A DNA stretch of 41,821 nucleotides from Deltaproteobacteria bacterium (GTDB lineage: Bacteria > Myxococcota_A > UBA796 > SXON01). Positions within the stretch are counted from its first letter, which is position 1. The number at the start of each line of letters is the position of its first letter. Below the pieces are notes generated by a model. It searched no databases, had not been told where the DNA came from, and was given only the letters and a program-made list of their open reading frames with translations. Shown piece by piece: positions 17,484 to 24,861 of this stretch. A program made the translations under genes and the position numbers. The stretch spans positions 1 through 41,821 of the forward strand of contig CANKTH010000037.1 in the NCBI GenBank assembly GCA_947486185.1, given 5' to 3'.

Positions 17484-18436
17484 GGCCGGACGCCGCCTCC
17501 GCGACCCGACGCGCCCGACGGCCTCAACGTGTGCTGCTGACCGGCGGCGCCGGCTTCATGGGTTCGTCCGTCGCCCGTGCGCTGGTAGACGCGGGCCACG
17601 AGGTCGTGGTGCTCGACGCCCTGACCTACGCGGGCCGCCGTGAGCACCTCCAAGGGGTCGCCGTCGAGCTTGTGGTCGGCGATGTGGCGGACCCGCTGTG
17701 CGTGCAGCCACTGGTGGACGCCGCCGATCTCGTGGTCCACATGGCCGCGGAGAGCCACGTGGACCGCTCCGTTCGCGACACCCGACCCTTCGTGCGGACC
17801 AACATCGACGGGACTCGGGTGGTGCTCGAGACCTGTCAGATGTCGGGGAACAAACCGATTTATCACGTCTCCACCGATGAGGTGTTCGGATCCGCTCCGG
17901 CCGGCGTCTTCTTTGGTGAACGGGATCCGCTGCGGCCAGGCAACCCCTATGCGGCGACAAAGGCCGCCGCGGAGTGCCTGATCGAGGCGTGGCGCCACAC
18001 CTTCGGGCTCGACACCCGCATCATCCGCTGCACCAACAACTACGGCCGGCGCCAGCACCCAGAAAAGGCGCTCGTCGGTTGGATTCAGCGGGCGCTCCGC
18101 GGCGAGGCCCTTCCGGTGCACGGTGAAGGCGCGGCAGTGCGAGACTGGCTCCACGTGGACGATTTCGCGGCGGCGATCCTCGCTATCCTGGACTACGAGG
18201 GTGAGCGGCGAACCTTCCACCTCGCAGGCCGAAACCCCAGGACGAACCTCGAAATGGCCGAGCTGATCCGGAGTCTGATCGGCAGCGGACGCCTGGTGTT
18301 TGTGCCCGATCGACCCGGACAGGACGCCCGATATGCCCTGGACGACGCACACACACGAGCGGACCTCGGCTGGGCACCACGCGTGCCGCTCGCCGACGGC
18401 CTCCGCGAATTGATCGACAGCATGCGGCGCCGGTGA
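17468..18436 (+). CDS. NAD-dependent nucleotide-sugar epimerase/dehydratase, RmlB-like
   Basis: A 322-residue extended short-chain dehydrogenase. The Rossmann motif TGGAGFMGSS (residues 25-34) binds NAD. The dTDP-glucose 4,6-dehydratase signature TDEVFG (Thr136, Asp137, Glu138) and YxxxK (Tyr161, Lys165 in NPYAATKAAAE) are intact, as are RCTNNYG and the substrate-end segment DWLHVDDFA. The closest match is RmlB/RfbB, which makes dTDP-4-keto-6-deoxyglucose, but related epimerases cannot be excluded without the other rml genes, which are absent here. The start is GTG at 17468, overlapping the lipoprotein stop. The stop overlaps the next GTG start (GTGA). It probably supplies a sugar donor to the neighbouring glycosyltransferase. 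Confidence 0.88.
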   Translation: MPHQLRPDAASATRRARRPQRVLLTGGAGFMGSSVARALVDAGHEVVVLDALTYAGRREHLQGVAVELVVGDVADPLCVQPLVDAADLVVHMAAESHVDRSVRDTRPFVRTNIDGTRVVLETCQMSGNKPIYHVSTDEVFGSAPAGVFFGERDPLRPGNPYAATKAAAECLIEAWRHTFGLDTRIIRCTNNYGRRQHPEKALVGWIQRALRGEALPVHGEGAAVRDWLHVDDFAAAILAILDYEGERRTFHLAGRNPRTNLEMAELIRSLIGSGRLVFVPDRPGQDARYALDDAHTRADLGWAPRVPLADGLRELIDSMRRR

Positions 18437-19470
18437 TCGTCCGCCGGCTCGACCGGAGAGGTCTTCGAGCATGGACGTCGGCCTTGATCGCCGGAGAGCC
18501 GGTGGCCCTTTCGGAGGAAGCGGTGCGAACGCGGCCGCGCTCATGCCCTCCACTGGACGAGCTGATGCCGCTGTGCCACGAGGTAGAAGGCGGTGTATCG
18601 ACAAAGTGGGCGGAGTGGGTGGATTGGGCACCGCCGGCTCCGGCGGGACTTCGCGCCGGCGTCACCGTGGTCATCCCCGCCTCGCGGGGAGTGCCCGTGG
18701 GTCTGGGCGTACTTCGTCGGCAATCGGTAGACGTTCAGGTCATCGTGCTCGCCAACGGTCCGCGCTCCGGCGAACTCGCGCGGGAGCTCGCCTCAACCCC
18801 AGGCCTGGAGGTGGTCGAGGTTCCCTGGGAGGGACACGGAAAAACCCGTAACCGGGCATTGGACCTGGCCAGGTACCCGTACCTGTTCTACACTGTGGAC
18901 GACTGTCTCCCGCTCGGCGCAGGCTTCTTGGAGCGGCTGATCCGCTGCTTGGAGCAGAACGACCTTGAAGCGGTCACCGCCCGACAGCTCCCGTGGCCCG
19001 ACAGCGACCCGGTCACCCGGCGCCGGCTCCGGGCCTGGACGCCACCCGGGCCGCAGGCGCCGGGTGTGCACCGGCTCGACAACGTCGGGGCGCTGTACCG
19101 ACGTGAATCCCTGATTCGAGACCCCTTCCCGGCGGTGCCGATCGCTGAGGACACGGCGTGGGCGACGCGCCACCGGGTGGGCTACGCGTGGGACGCCCCC
19201 GTCGTACACGCGCACCCGCGCGGCTTCCTCCCGCTCTATCGGCGCACGGTGGCGCTCCACACCGAGCTCATTCGGCGCGGGCAGGGGCCGACGGTACCCG
19301 ACGGCAAGAGCCTGCTTCGCGCGCTGCCGACCGTCGTGGGACCCGATCTTCCGGGCGCGCTCGGTGAGCTCCTTGGACAGTGGCGGGCGGGCCGCGCCCG
19401 CTGTGGTACCGTCGCCGCATCGGAGGATCTCGATGCTCAAGGGGCCGGCGCTCGTCGCGGTGTCCACTGA
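18433..19470 (+). CDS. Glycosyltransferase family 2-like protein
   Basis: A 345-residue protein. The central GT-A part (about residues 78-260) starts with TVVIPASRG and continues with VQVIVLANG, GHGKTRNRALDLA and YLFYTVDDCLPL, where the Asp-Asp takes the place of the metal-binding DXD. This matches family 2 inverting glycosyltransferases such as rhamnosyltransferases. The first 75 residues are an unassigned extension. No membrane segment is seen. It is coupled to the RmlB-like gene by a GTGA overlap. Its last 38 bases overlap the small gene that starts at 19433. A role in adding a deoxysugar to a polysaccharide or glycoconjugate is inferred. Confidence 0.82.
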   Translation: MIVRRLDRRGLRAWTSALIAGEPVALSEEAVRTRPRSCPPLDELMPLCHEVEGGVSTKWAEWVDWAPPAPAGLRAGVTVVIPASRGVPVGLGVLRRQSVDVQVIVLANGPRSGELARELASTPGLEVVEVPWEGHGKTRNRALDLARYPYLFYTVDDCLPLGAGFLERLIRCLEQNDLEAVTARQLPWPDSDPVTRRRLRAWTPPGPQAPGVHRLDNVGALYRRESLIRDPFPAVPIAEDTAWATRHRVGYAWDAPVVHAHPRGFLPLYRRTVALHTELIRRGQGPTVPDGKSLLRALPTVVGPDLPGALGELLGQWRAGRARCGTVAASEDLDAQGAGARRGVH

Positions 19471-19657
19471 AAAGCTGCGTCTCTTGTTGAGCCTGCTTCA
19501 TCGCCGCTCCCTGGCCTTTCCGCTCGGCACGGTCGAGCTGACGCGCCACGGTCTCCAGGAGCAGAGCGCGCTCCTGCTCGGCACCCTGCGGGGGCTGGAT
19601 GAGACCGGCGTCCGCGCCGTGCTGGTCGCGGTCCTCGCCGAGCGGAGCGCGCGCTGA
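19433..19657 (+). CDS. Small hypothetical protein (74 residues)
   Basis: The reading frame begins at an ATG with GGAGG 6 bases upstream (19422-19426) and runs 74 residues, starting MLKGPALVAVSTEKLR. It looks helical with alternating Leu/Ala and Arg, and it ends with a repeated Val/Ala segment and Arg. There is no signal peptide. It overlaps the end of the glycosyltransferase gene. The good ribosome binding site and neighbour-like codon use favour a real gene. I do not recognise a family. Confidence 0.65.
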   Translation: MLKGPALVAVSTEKLRLLLSLLHRRSLAFPLGTVELTRHGLQEQSALLLGTLRGLDETGVRAVLVAVLAERSAR

Positions 19658-19825
19658 TCCAGGCGAGCGCACCGTCAGCGGGGCTCGGGCTGGCCCCGGC
19701 ACCACGACCGAGATAACGCAAAACACTGAAGGTGCCCCGGCTGGCCCGGGCGCCGCAGATCGCGAATCGGGTCCGGCCGCCCAGGTTCGCCGTCACAGAG
19801 CCCTCCCCGGCCGAGGAGCCGCGCC
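19658..19825 (+). other. Intergenic stretch with a GC-rich hairpin
   Basis: These 168 bases contain no gene I can support. CGGGGC (19679-19684) pairs with GCCCCG (19693-19698) around an 8-base loop, but no T-tract follows. GAGGAG at 19813-19818 is the ribosome binding site of the next gene. Confidence 0.4.
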
Positions 19826-20356
19826 ATGCCTTCCGAGACCACCCAACGCCTCAACGAAATCTCCGCGGAGCTTGCGGCGCTTTTGGAGGCCCGTATCCAA
19901 GAGCTCGCCTCCGCGATGAAAGCCGCCGAGTCCGCCACGCGCCAGATCGTGAGCACCGAGATGGAGATCGCACGGTACCGGCAGAGCCACGTCAACCTCT
20001 CCGGCGAGATCGTGTCGTTGGAGCGTGAGATGGAGGCCGTGCGTACCCACGCCAACGAGATCGGGGAGCAGGTCGGGACGCTCACGACGGAGCGCGACCG
20101 ACTGCGCTCCGAGGTCGCGCGTCGCGAGCGTGAGGTGCGAGAGGCCGACGCGGAGATTCAGAAGCTCCAGGCGCGCAGCCGTGGCCTCGAGGAAGAGGGC
20201 GACACGTTGCGCCAGGAAAACCAGGATCTGCGCGGCAAGACGCAGACACTCCAGGAGAACGTGACCCGGATGAAGAAGCTCAAAGAGGAGCTGATGCTGA
20301 GCATCTCCGGGCTCACCCAGCAAATGGGGAATCTGCACCTGGGCAACAAAGAGTAG
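19826..20356 (+). CDS. Coiled-coil protein of unknown function
   Basis: A 176-residue protein that is almost entirely heptad-patterned coiled coil from about residue 5 to 165 (for example RLRSEVARREREVREADAEI and LEEEGDTLRQENQDL). It has no signal peptide, membrane segment or enzymatic motif. The start ATG follows GAGGAG. It lies 21 bases upstream of the TPR protein gene and is probably co-transcribed with it. It could be a structural or scaffold partner of that protein; this is inference only. Confidence 0.8.
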   Translation: MPSETTQRLNEISAELAALLEARIQELASAMKAAESATRQIVSTEMEIARYRQSHVNLSGEIVSLEREMEAVRTHANEIGEQVGTLTTERDRLRSEVARREREVREADAEIQKLQARSRGLEEEGDTLRQENQDLRGKTQTLQENVTRMKKLKEELMLSISGLTQQMGNLHLGNKE

Positions 20357-20377
20357 CTAAGCGGGGAGCGGGACCTG

Positions 20378-22432
20378 ATGTTCACCAAGGCGGACCACAC
20401 CGAGACGTTGGCGGGCATTTCGTCCAACACCGACACCATCGAAGCGGCTCGGGGAGTGCTGGCCGTACTCGCCGCCGCACGCTCGACGATGCTGCACCTG
20501 GCGAACGGTCACCTGCCGTTCCAGAGCCTGGTGCGCGTGCACCACGCTCTGGACCGCACTGGCGAAGACACCAGCCTGATCCTGACCCTTCTGGAGCACC
20601 AGGCGTCGGTGAGCGGACTTCGCGGGTCCTCCCCTGCGGCCGGTGCGTCCTGGCGCCCCAAGGCGCCGCCCGCCGAAGCGGCCAGGGGCGAGCAGCCGGC
20701 GGAGACAACGATTCCCGCCGCCCGCCGACCCGGCACACGCCGCGCCGCCGCGGACCGCGCGGCGGCCGAGCGCGCCGCCGAGGAACGGGCCGCAGCTGAA
20801 CGGGAACACGTGGCCGAGCTCCAGCGGGTCTCGAGCCTGGCTCGGCTCGCGGAGGAAGAGCGGGACGCTGAGGTGGGACGTGCCGCGGCCGAGGCCGAGG
20901 AAGATGCGCGTCGGCTCGCCCTGGCGGAGCAGGCCGAGGTCGCAGGCTTCGCGGCGGAAGCCCGGCGTGCCGAGGAAGCCCGGTTTGCCGAAGCGGCCCG
21001 GCTGGCCGACGCGGCGCGGCAGGCGGAACGCGAGCGGAGCGTAACGAGCGCTCGAGCTGCCGAAGCTACGCGCGCCGCAGACGACGCTCGGGTCGCCGAG
21101 ATCAGGCGGCTCGCGGAGGATGCGCGCGAGGCGGAGGAGCTTCGCGCCGACTCGAGCCCTCCGCCGACCCCTGAGGCCTCCGGCGCGGACGCAGTCTCCG
21201 TCGCGGAGGCCCTCGGCGCGATGTCGAGTCTTGAGACGCCGCGAGACGACGGCGAGCCCACCCAGGAGGAGCTCCGTATCGCGGGACCCGACGCGCCCGA
21301 CGGTACGGACGGACCGGCGAATGACGGATTTCCCTCGCTCCTCGATGATCCTGTGCCTGTGGCCCCGCTCACGGCGGCCCCGGTGGAGGCCGCAGCGGCC
21401 GCCGTCGTCGGTGCGGTTGTATCCGCGGCTGCGAGCGTAGCGACCACCACCGGGGCGTGGTCCCCGGGTGCGTACGACGCCGGCGACCCCAGGCCTTCCG
21501 AGCCGCCACAGGGCTTGGGGAGCTTCGGCGTCGCAGCTGTCAGCATCGCGCCACCTCAGGCCCGCCCGGAGGCTCGGGTCGCGTTCTCATCGTGGGACGA
21601 TTCCGCTTCGTCAGCCGGCACGGCCGCGGATTCGGCCATCTTGGGGGACGGAATTGAGTCGCGAGACCACCTGAGCGGCGGGGTCAGGACCGATTCGCCC
21701 CGCGTCGCCCCGGTCGCCCGCGGCCGCGAAGACGTGGTAATCCAGCTTGACGCGACCGCCGCGGACGACGTCGACCGCGCCGCGGCCGGCGGCGCACCGG
21801 GCGGCTTCCGCGTGACCCTCGAGGCGCCCCCCCGTCGGGATACACGCCCCGCCCCGGTCGTCCCGTCTGCGTACGCCGGGCCTCGTATCACCGATGACGA
21901 AGAGCCCGCCGCCGCGTCTCCGGCCCTCAACACCGCGCCGGTCTCCCCGTCGGCCTCCGCCGAAGAGACCGCTCGGATCGATGTGATCCTCGCTGAGGCG
22001 CGAGGCCTGACGGAGACCGGCAACTTCCGGTCGGCGATCGAGAGCTACACCGACGCGCTGGACATCCTCGACCGCGCCGATGCGCACATCGGCCGCGGCC
22101 GCTGCTACCTGGAGCTCGGGGACTACTCCAGCGCCATGAGCGACTTCCAACGCGCAGAAGACCTCGATCCGAACAAGCCCGAATCACACGTCGCGATGGG
22201 CGATCTCTACTACGCTCGCCGCGAGTACCGGCGTGCGATCGAGTTTTATGACCAGGCCGTCGAGCTCGACGGCTCGCACGCGATGGCGCGGTGCCGACGT
22301 GGCATCTCGCACTATCACAAGCGCAACTTCCGGCAGGCTTTTCATGACCTCCAGCGCGCCTACCAGCTCGACCCGGAGATCCCCAACATCCGGAAGTATG
22401 TGCAGATGGCGGTCCGGAAGATGGAGCAGTAG
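20378..22432 (+). CDS. Ala/Glu/Arg-rich protein with C-terminal TPR repeats
   Basis: A 684-residue protein. Residues 1-85 are a helical domain. Residues 120-265 are an Ala/Glu/Arg-rich helical repeat (AAAERAAEERAAAE, AEEARFAEAARLADAARQAE). Residues 265-525 are low complexity, with one Ala/Val-rich hydrophobic stretch near 335-360 that could be a membrane segment. Residues 530-684 hold about three to four tetratricopeptide repeats (GNFRSAIESYTDALDI, GDYSSAMSDFQRAEDLDP, REYRRAIEFYDQAVELD, RNFRQAFHDLQRAYQLDP). TPRs bind protein partners. The region before the TPRs evolves freely in such proteins. It lies between the coiled-coil gene and the pseudopilin gene, so a role in assembling a surface or pilus-like machine is possible but unproven. 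The ATG has a GGGAGCGGGA upstream. Confidence 0.85.
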   Translation: MFTKADHTETLAGISSNTDTIEAARGVLAVLAAARSTMLHLANGHLPFQSLVRVHHALDRTGEDTSLILTLLEHQASVSGLRGSSPAAGASWRPKAPPAEAARGEQPAETTIPAARRPGTRRAAADRAAAERAAEERAAAEREHVAELQRVSSLARLAEEERDAEVGRAAAEAEEDARRLALAEQAEVAGFAAEARRAEEARFAEAARLADAARQAERERSVTSARAAEATRAADDARVAEIRRLAEDAREAEELRADSSPPPTPEASGADAVSVAEALGAMSSLETPRDDGEPTQEELRIAGPDAPDGTDGPANDGFPSLLDDPVPVAPLTAAPVEAAAAAVVGAVVSAAASVATTTGAWSPGAYDAGDPRPSEPPQGLGSFGVAAVSIAPPQARPEARVAFSSWDDSASSAGTAADSAILGDGIESRDHLSGGVRTDSPRVAPVARGREDVVIQLDATAADDVDRAAAGGAPGGFRVTLEAPPRRDTRPAPVVPSAYAGPRITDDEEPAAASPALNTAPVSPSASAEETARIDVILAEARGLTETGNFRSAIESYTDALDILDRADAHIGRGRCYLELGDYSSAMSDFQRAEDLDPNKPESHVAMGDLYYARREYRRAIEFYDQAVELDGSHAMARCRRGISHYHKRNFRQAFHDLQRAYQLDPEIPNIRKYVQMAVRKMEQ

Positions 22433-22460
22433 GCGGGTGACGGGTCCGACGGAACTCGTC

Positions 22461-22489
22461 TTTACCGTGCGGCGCTCTTCGCGTAGAAT
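22461..22489 (+). promoter_or_regulatory. Putative promoter for the pseudopilin and ATP-grasp genes
   Basis: TTTACC (22461-22466), a 17-base spacer and TAGAAT (22484-22489). Start of transcription would be near 22496, about 14 bases before the ATG at 22510, leaving a leader with GAGGCAGG. Confidence 0.5.
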
Positions 22490-22509
22490 GAGCGTGCGCT
22501 GAGGCAGGC

Positions 22510-23232
22510 ATGAGGCGGACACGGACTAACGGGCGGCGGGGCTTCACCCTGATCGAGCTGGCCATCGTCGTGGGGATCTTCGGCCTGATGGCCGGGATCG
22601 CCAGCACAATGCTCAACGACGCGCTGCCACGTTGGCGTACGCGGCGAGCCGCGATGGAGCTGGTGGCGAACCTGGAGATGGCGCGGCTACGGGCGGGCGG
22701 CGACGGCGTTCAGTATCGCGTCGGCGATTTCGGATACGACTCCGACCTCGCGGACGTCTCCGTCAACGCCGGCAGCTACACGATCGCCAAGGGTAACCGC
22801 AGCATCAGCTCGAGCTCCTGGGATCTGTTGCCGGCGGACATGTCCGGCGACACCCCGGACGACACCGAGGGGACCATCAATATCGCCACCGGCGAGTCGC
22901 ACGGCCTCCCGAAGGTGTCGCTGGAGGAGCCCGCGTACGACCTCAACGAGATCATCTTCTCCCCCCGCGGCTTCGTCGACAACCCAGACTCGGATTTTGT
23001 TGCCGGGAACGGCTACATTACGCTCTCCTTCATCAACAAGGCGGCGTACGCCGAGGGGATCGTCGAGCGCTGGACCGTGTTCATTTCCCGCGGCGGTGAC
23101 ATCAAGCTGGAGAGCGACAAGAGCCTGTGGGTCACCGGGTCCGGCAGCACCGGCTACGCCGGCAACTCCACCTACACCAGCGGAGCCGGCGGCTTCGCCC
23201 TCGGCGCCTCCGCCTCCGAAGAAGCCGAATAA
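22510..23232 (+). CDS. GspH/FimT-like type II pseudopilin
   Basis: A 240-residue prepilin-like protein. The N-terminus has a short basic leader and the prepilin peptidase site RRGFTLIELAIVVGI, with Glu at mature position 5, followed by the hydrophobic helix that packs in pilus or pseudopilus fibres. PilD-type peptidase should cleave after Gly and methylate Phe. The body is mostly beta and acidic, and the end is rich in Gly, Ser and Thr (GSGSTGYAGNSTYTSG). It resembles GspH/FimT minor pseudopilins. No other type II secretion or type IV pilus gene is in the window, so it is an isolated component. The ATP-grasp gene follows 35 bases later. Confidence 0.85.
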   Translation: MRRTRTNGRRGFTLIELAIVVGIFGLMAGIASTMLNDALPRWRTRRAAMELVANLEMARLRAGGDGVQYRVGDFGYDSDLADVSVNAGSYTIAKGNRSISSSSWDLLPADMSGDTPDDTEGTINIATGESHGLPKVSLEEPAYDLNEIIFSPRGFVDNPDSDFVAGNGYITLSFINKAAYAEGIVERWTVFISRGGDIKLESDKSLWVTGSGSTGYAGNSTYTSGAGGFALGASASEEAE

Positions 23233-23267
23233 CGGCCATCCTGGCCCAGCCCCCACCGGATCGACCC

Positions 23268-24785
23268 ATGCTTCCCGGCTCCCCCGAAGAGGTCGCGGCG
23301 TTCCAGACGCTGCAACAACGCCTCGTCGACCTGTTCCATCGCGTCACGGTGGACCGTCGCGCCCCTCAAACCGTGGTGGTTGTACCAAGCCTTTCGCTAG
23401 ATCCGGAAGAGCTCGCCAAGGTGTCGGGAGTCCACCACTACGAAGAGCGCATGTTGTACATGCTCATGCTGCTGCGTCGGCCCCGCACGCGCGTGATCTT
23501 CGTGACCAGTCAACAGATCGACCCGACCATCGTCGATTACTTCCTACACCTCCTCACCGGTGTGCCCTCGTCGCACGCGCGCGAACGCCTGGAGCTCTTC
23601 TACTGCTCCGACGCCTCGAAGCTCCCCTTGTCCGCCAAGATCCTCAATCGCCCTCACCTGCTCAAGCGGATCCGGGCCGCCGTGGGGCCTACGCGCGACG
23701 CGCACCTCGTCTGCTTCAACAGTAGCCCGCTCGAACGAACCCTGGCGTTGGCCCTGGACATGCCGCTCTACGCCAACGACCCCGAGCTCTACGACCTGGG
23801 CACGAAGTCGGGCTGCCGCAAAACCTTCCGCGAAGCTGGCGTGCTGATGCCCGACGGGATGGAGGATCTCCGGGACGAAGACGACATCGCCCTCGCCCTC
23901 GCCACGTTGAAGCGCCGTTATCCGGAGATGCGCCGGGCCGTGGTCAAGCTGAACGACGGTTTTTCGGGTGAGGGCAACGCCCTCTTCTACTTTGACGGTT
24001 GGACTGAAGGCAGCGAGGCGGAGAACGTGCAGTGGTGCAAGGAGCACCTGCCCGATCTACGTTTTGAGGCGCCCCACGAGACCTGGCCGCGATTCCACGC
24101 CAAGTACCAGCAGATGCGCGGCGTGGTGGAGTGTTTTGTCGAGGGTGCGCATAAACGTTCTCCATCCTGCCAAAACCGAGTCAACGCCCTCGGTCACGCT
24201 ATGGCGATCTCCACCCACGACCAGGTGCTCGGGGGCCCGAGCGGACAGGTCTTCCTGGGCTGCACCTTCCCGGCTGACGATGCCTACCGCCTCCAGATCC
24301 AGGAGTTCGGCCTGAGGATCGCCAAGGTCCTGGGTGCCAAAGGGGTCATCGGCCGTTTCGCCACGGACTTCGTGAGCGTGGAGGAGCACGGCCTGTGGAC
24401 GCACTACGCCATCGAGGTCAACCTCCGAAAGGGTGGAACGACGCACCCTTTCTTGACGCTCCGCTTCCTCACCGACGGCAGCTACGACACCGAGACCGGC
24501 CTTTTCCTCTCCCAGAGCGGACGACCCAAGTACTACTACGCCTCCGACACGCTCTCGTCCGAGTCCTACAAGGGGATCGGGCCCACGGATCTGGTCGATA
24601 TGGCCGTGCTCAACGAGCTCCACTTCCATTCGGCGAGCGAGCGCGGCGTGGTCTTCCACCTCATCGGGGCCCTCTCTGAGTTCGGAAAGATCGGATTGGT
24701 GTGTATCGGCGACAACAAGCAGCAGGCGGAGTTCCTCTACCGCCGCACCCGGTCAACCCTCGACAACTTCTCGCGCCGTGGCTGA
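23268..24785 (+). CDS. ATP-grasp peptide-ligase-like protein (PGM1-related)
   Basis: A 505-residue cytoplasmic protein with an ATP-grasp-type middle. VVKLNDGFSGEGNALFYF resembles the Lys/Gly-rich ATP-binding loop, and EVNLRKGGTTHPFL resembles the metal-binding Glu-x-Asn segment near the end of the fold. The C-terminal part (IGPTDLVDMAVLNELHFH through FLYRRTRSTLDNF) resembles the C-terminal domain of PGM1, the peptide ligase of pheganomycin biosynthesis. Enzymes of this type join a carboxylate to an amine through an acyl phosphate. The substrate is unknown and there is no obvious precursor peptide nearby. The ATG at 23268 is chosen over an opening inside the pseudopilin gene, since the family-like sequence starts here. 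Confidence 0.75.
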   Translation: MLPGSPEEVAAFQTLQQRLVDLFHRVTVDRRAPQTVVVVPSLSLDPEELAKVSGVHHYEERMLYMLMLLRRPRTRVIFVTSQQIDPTIVDYFLHLLTGVPSSHARERLELFYCSDASKLPLSAKILNRPHLLKRIRAAVGPTRDAHLVCFNSSPLERTLALALDMPLYANDPELYDLGTKSGCRKTFREAGVLMPDGMEDLRDEDDIALALATLKRRYPEMRRAVVKLNDGFSGEGNALFYFDGWTEGSEAENVQWCKEHLPDLRFEAPHETWPRFHAKYQQMRGVVECFVEGAHKRSPSCQNRVNALGHAMAISTHDQVLGGPSGQVFLGCTFPADDAYRLQIQEFGLRIAKVLGAKGVIGRFATDFVSVEEHGLWTHYAIEVNLRKGGTTHPFLTLRFLTDGSYDTETGLFLSQSGRPKYYYASDTLSSESYKGIGPTDLVDMAVLNELHFHSASERGVVFHLIGALSEFGKIGLVCIGDNKQQAEFLYRRTRSTLDNFSRRG

Positions 24786-24826
24786 TCGTTCCGCGGTCGC
24801 CTGAGCACCTGCTTGCGCCTATGCCC

Positions 24827-24855
24827 TTGAGTGGACGCGGCGCTCGGCGTAAACT
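24827..24855 (+). promoter_or_regulatory. Putative promoter of the MopE-like gene, possibly leaderless
   Basis: TTGAGT (24827-24832), a 17-base spacer and TAAACT (24850-24855). Seven bases after the -10 box lies the ATG at 24862, so transcription would begin at or beside the start codon, giving a leaderless mRNA. No Shine-Dalgarno sequence is seen upstream, consistent with that. Confidence 0.5.
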
Positions 24856-24861
24856 GCCCGC

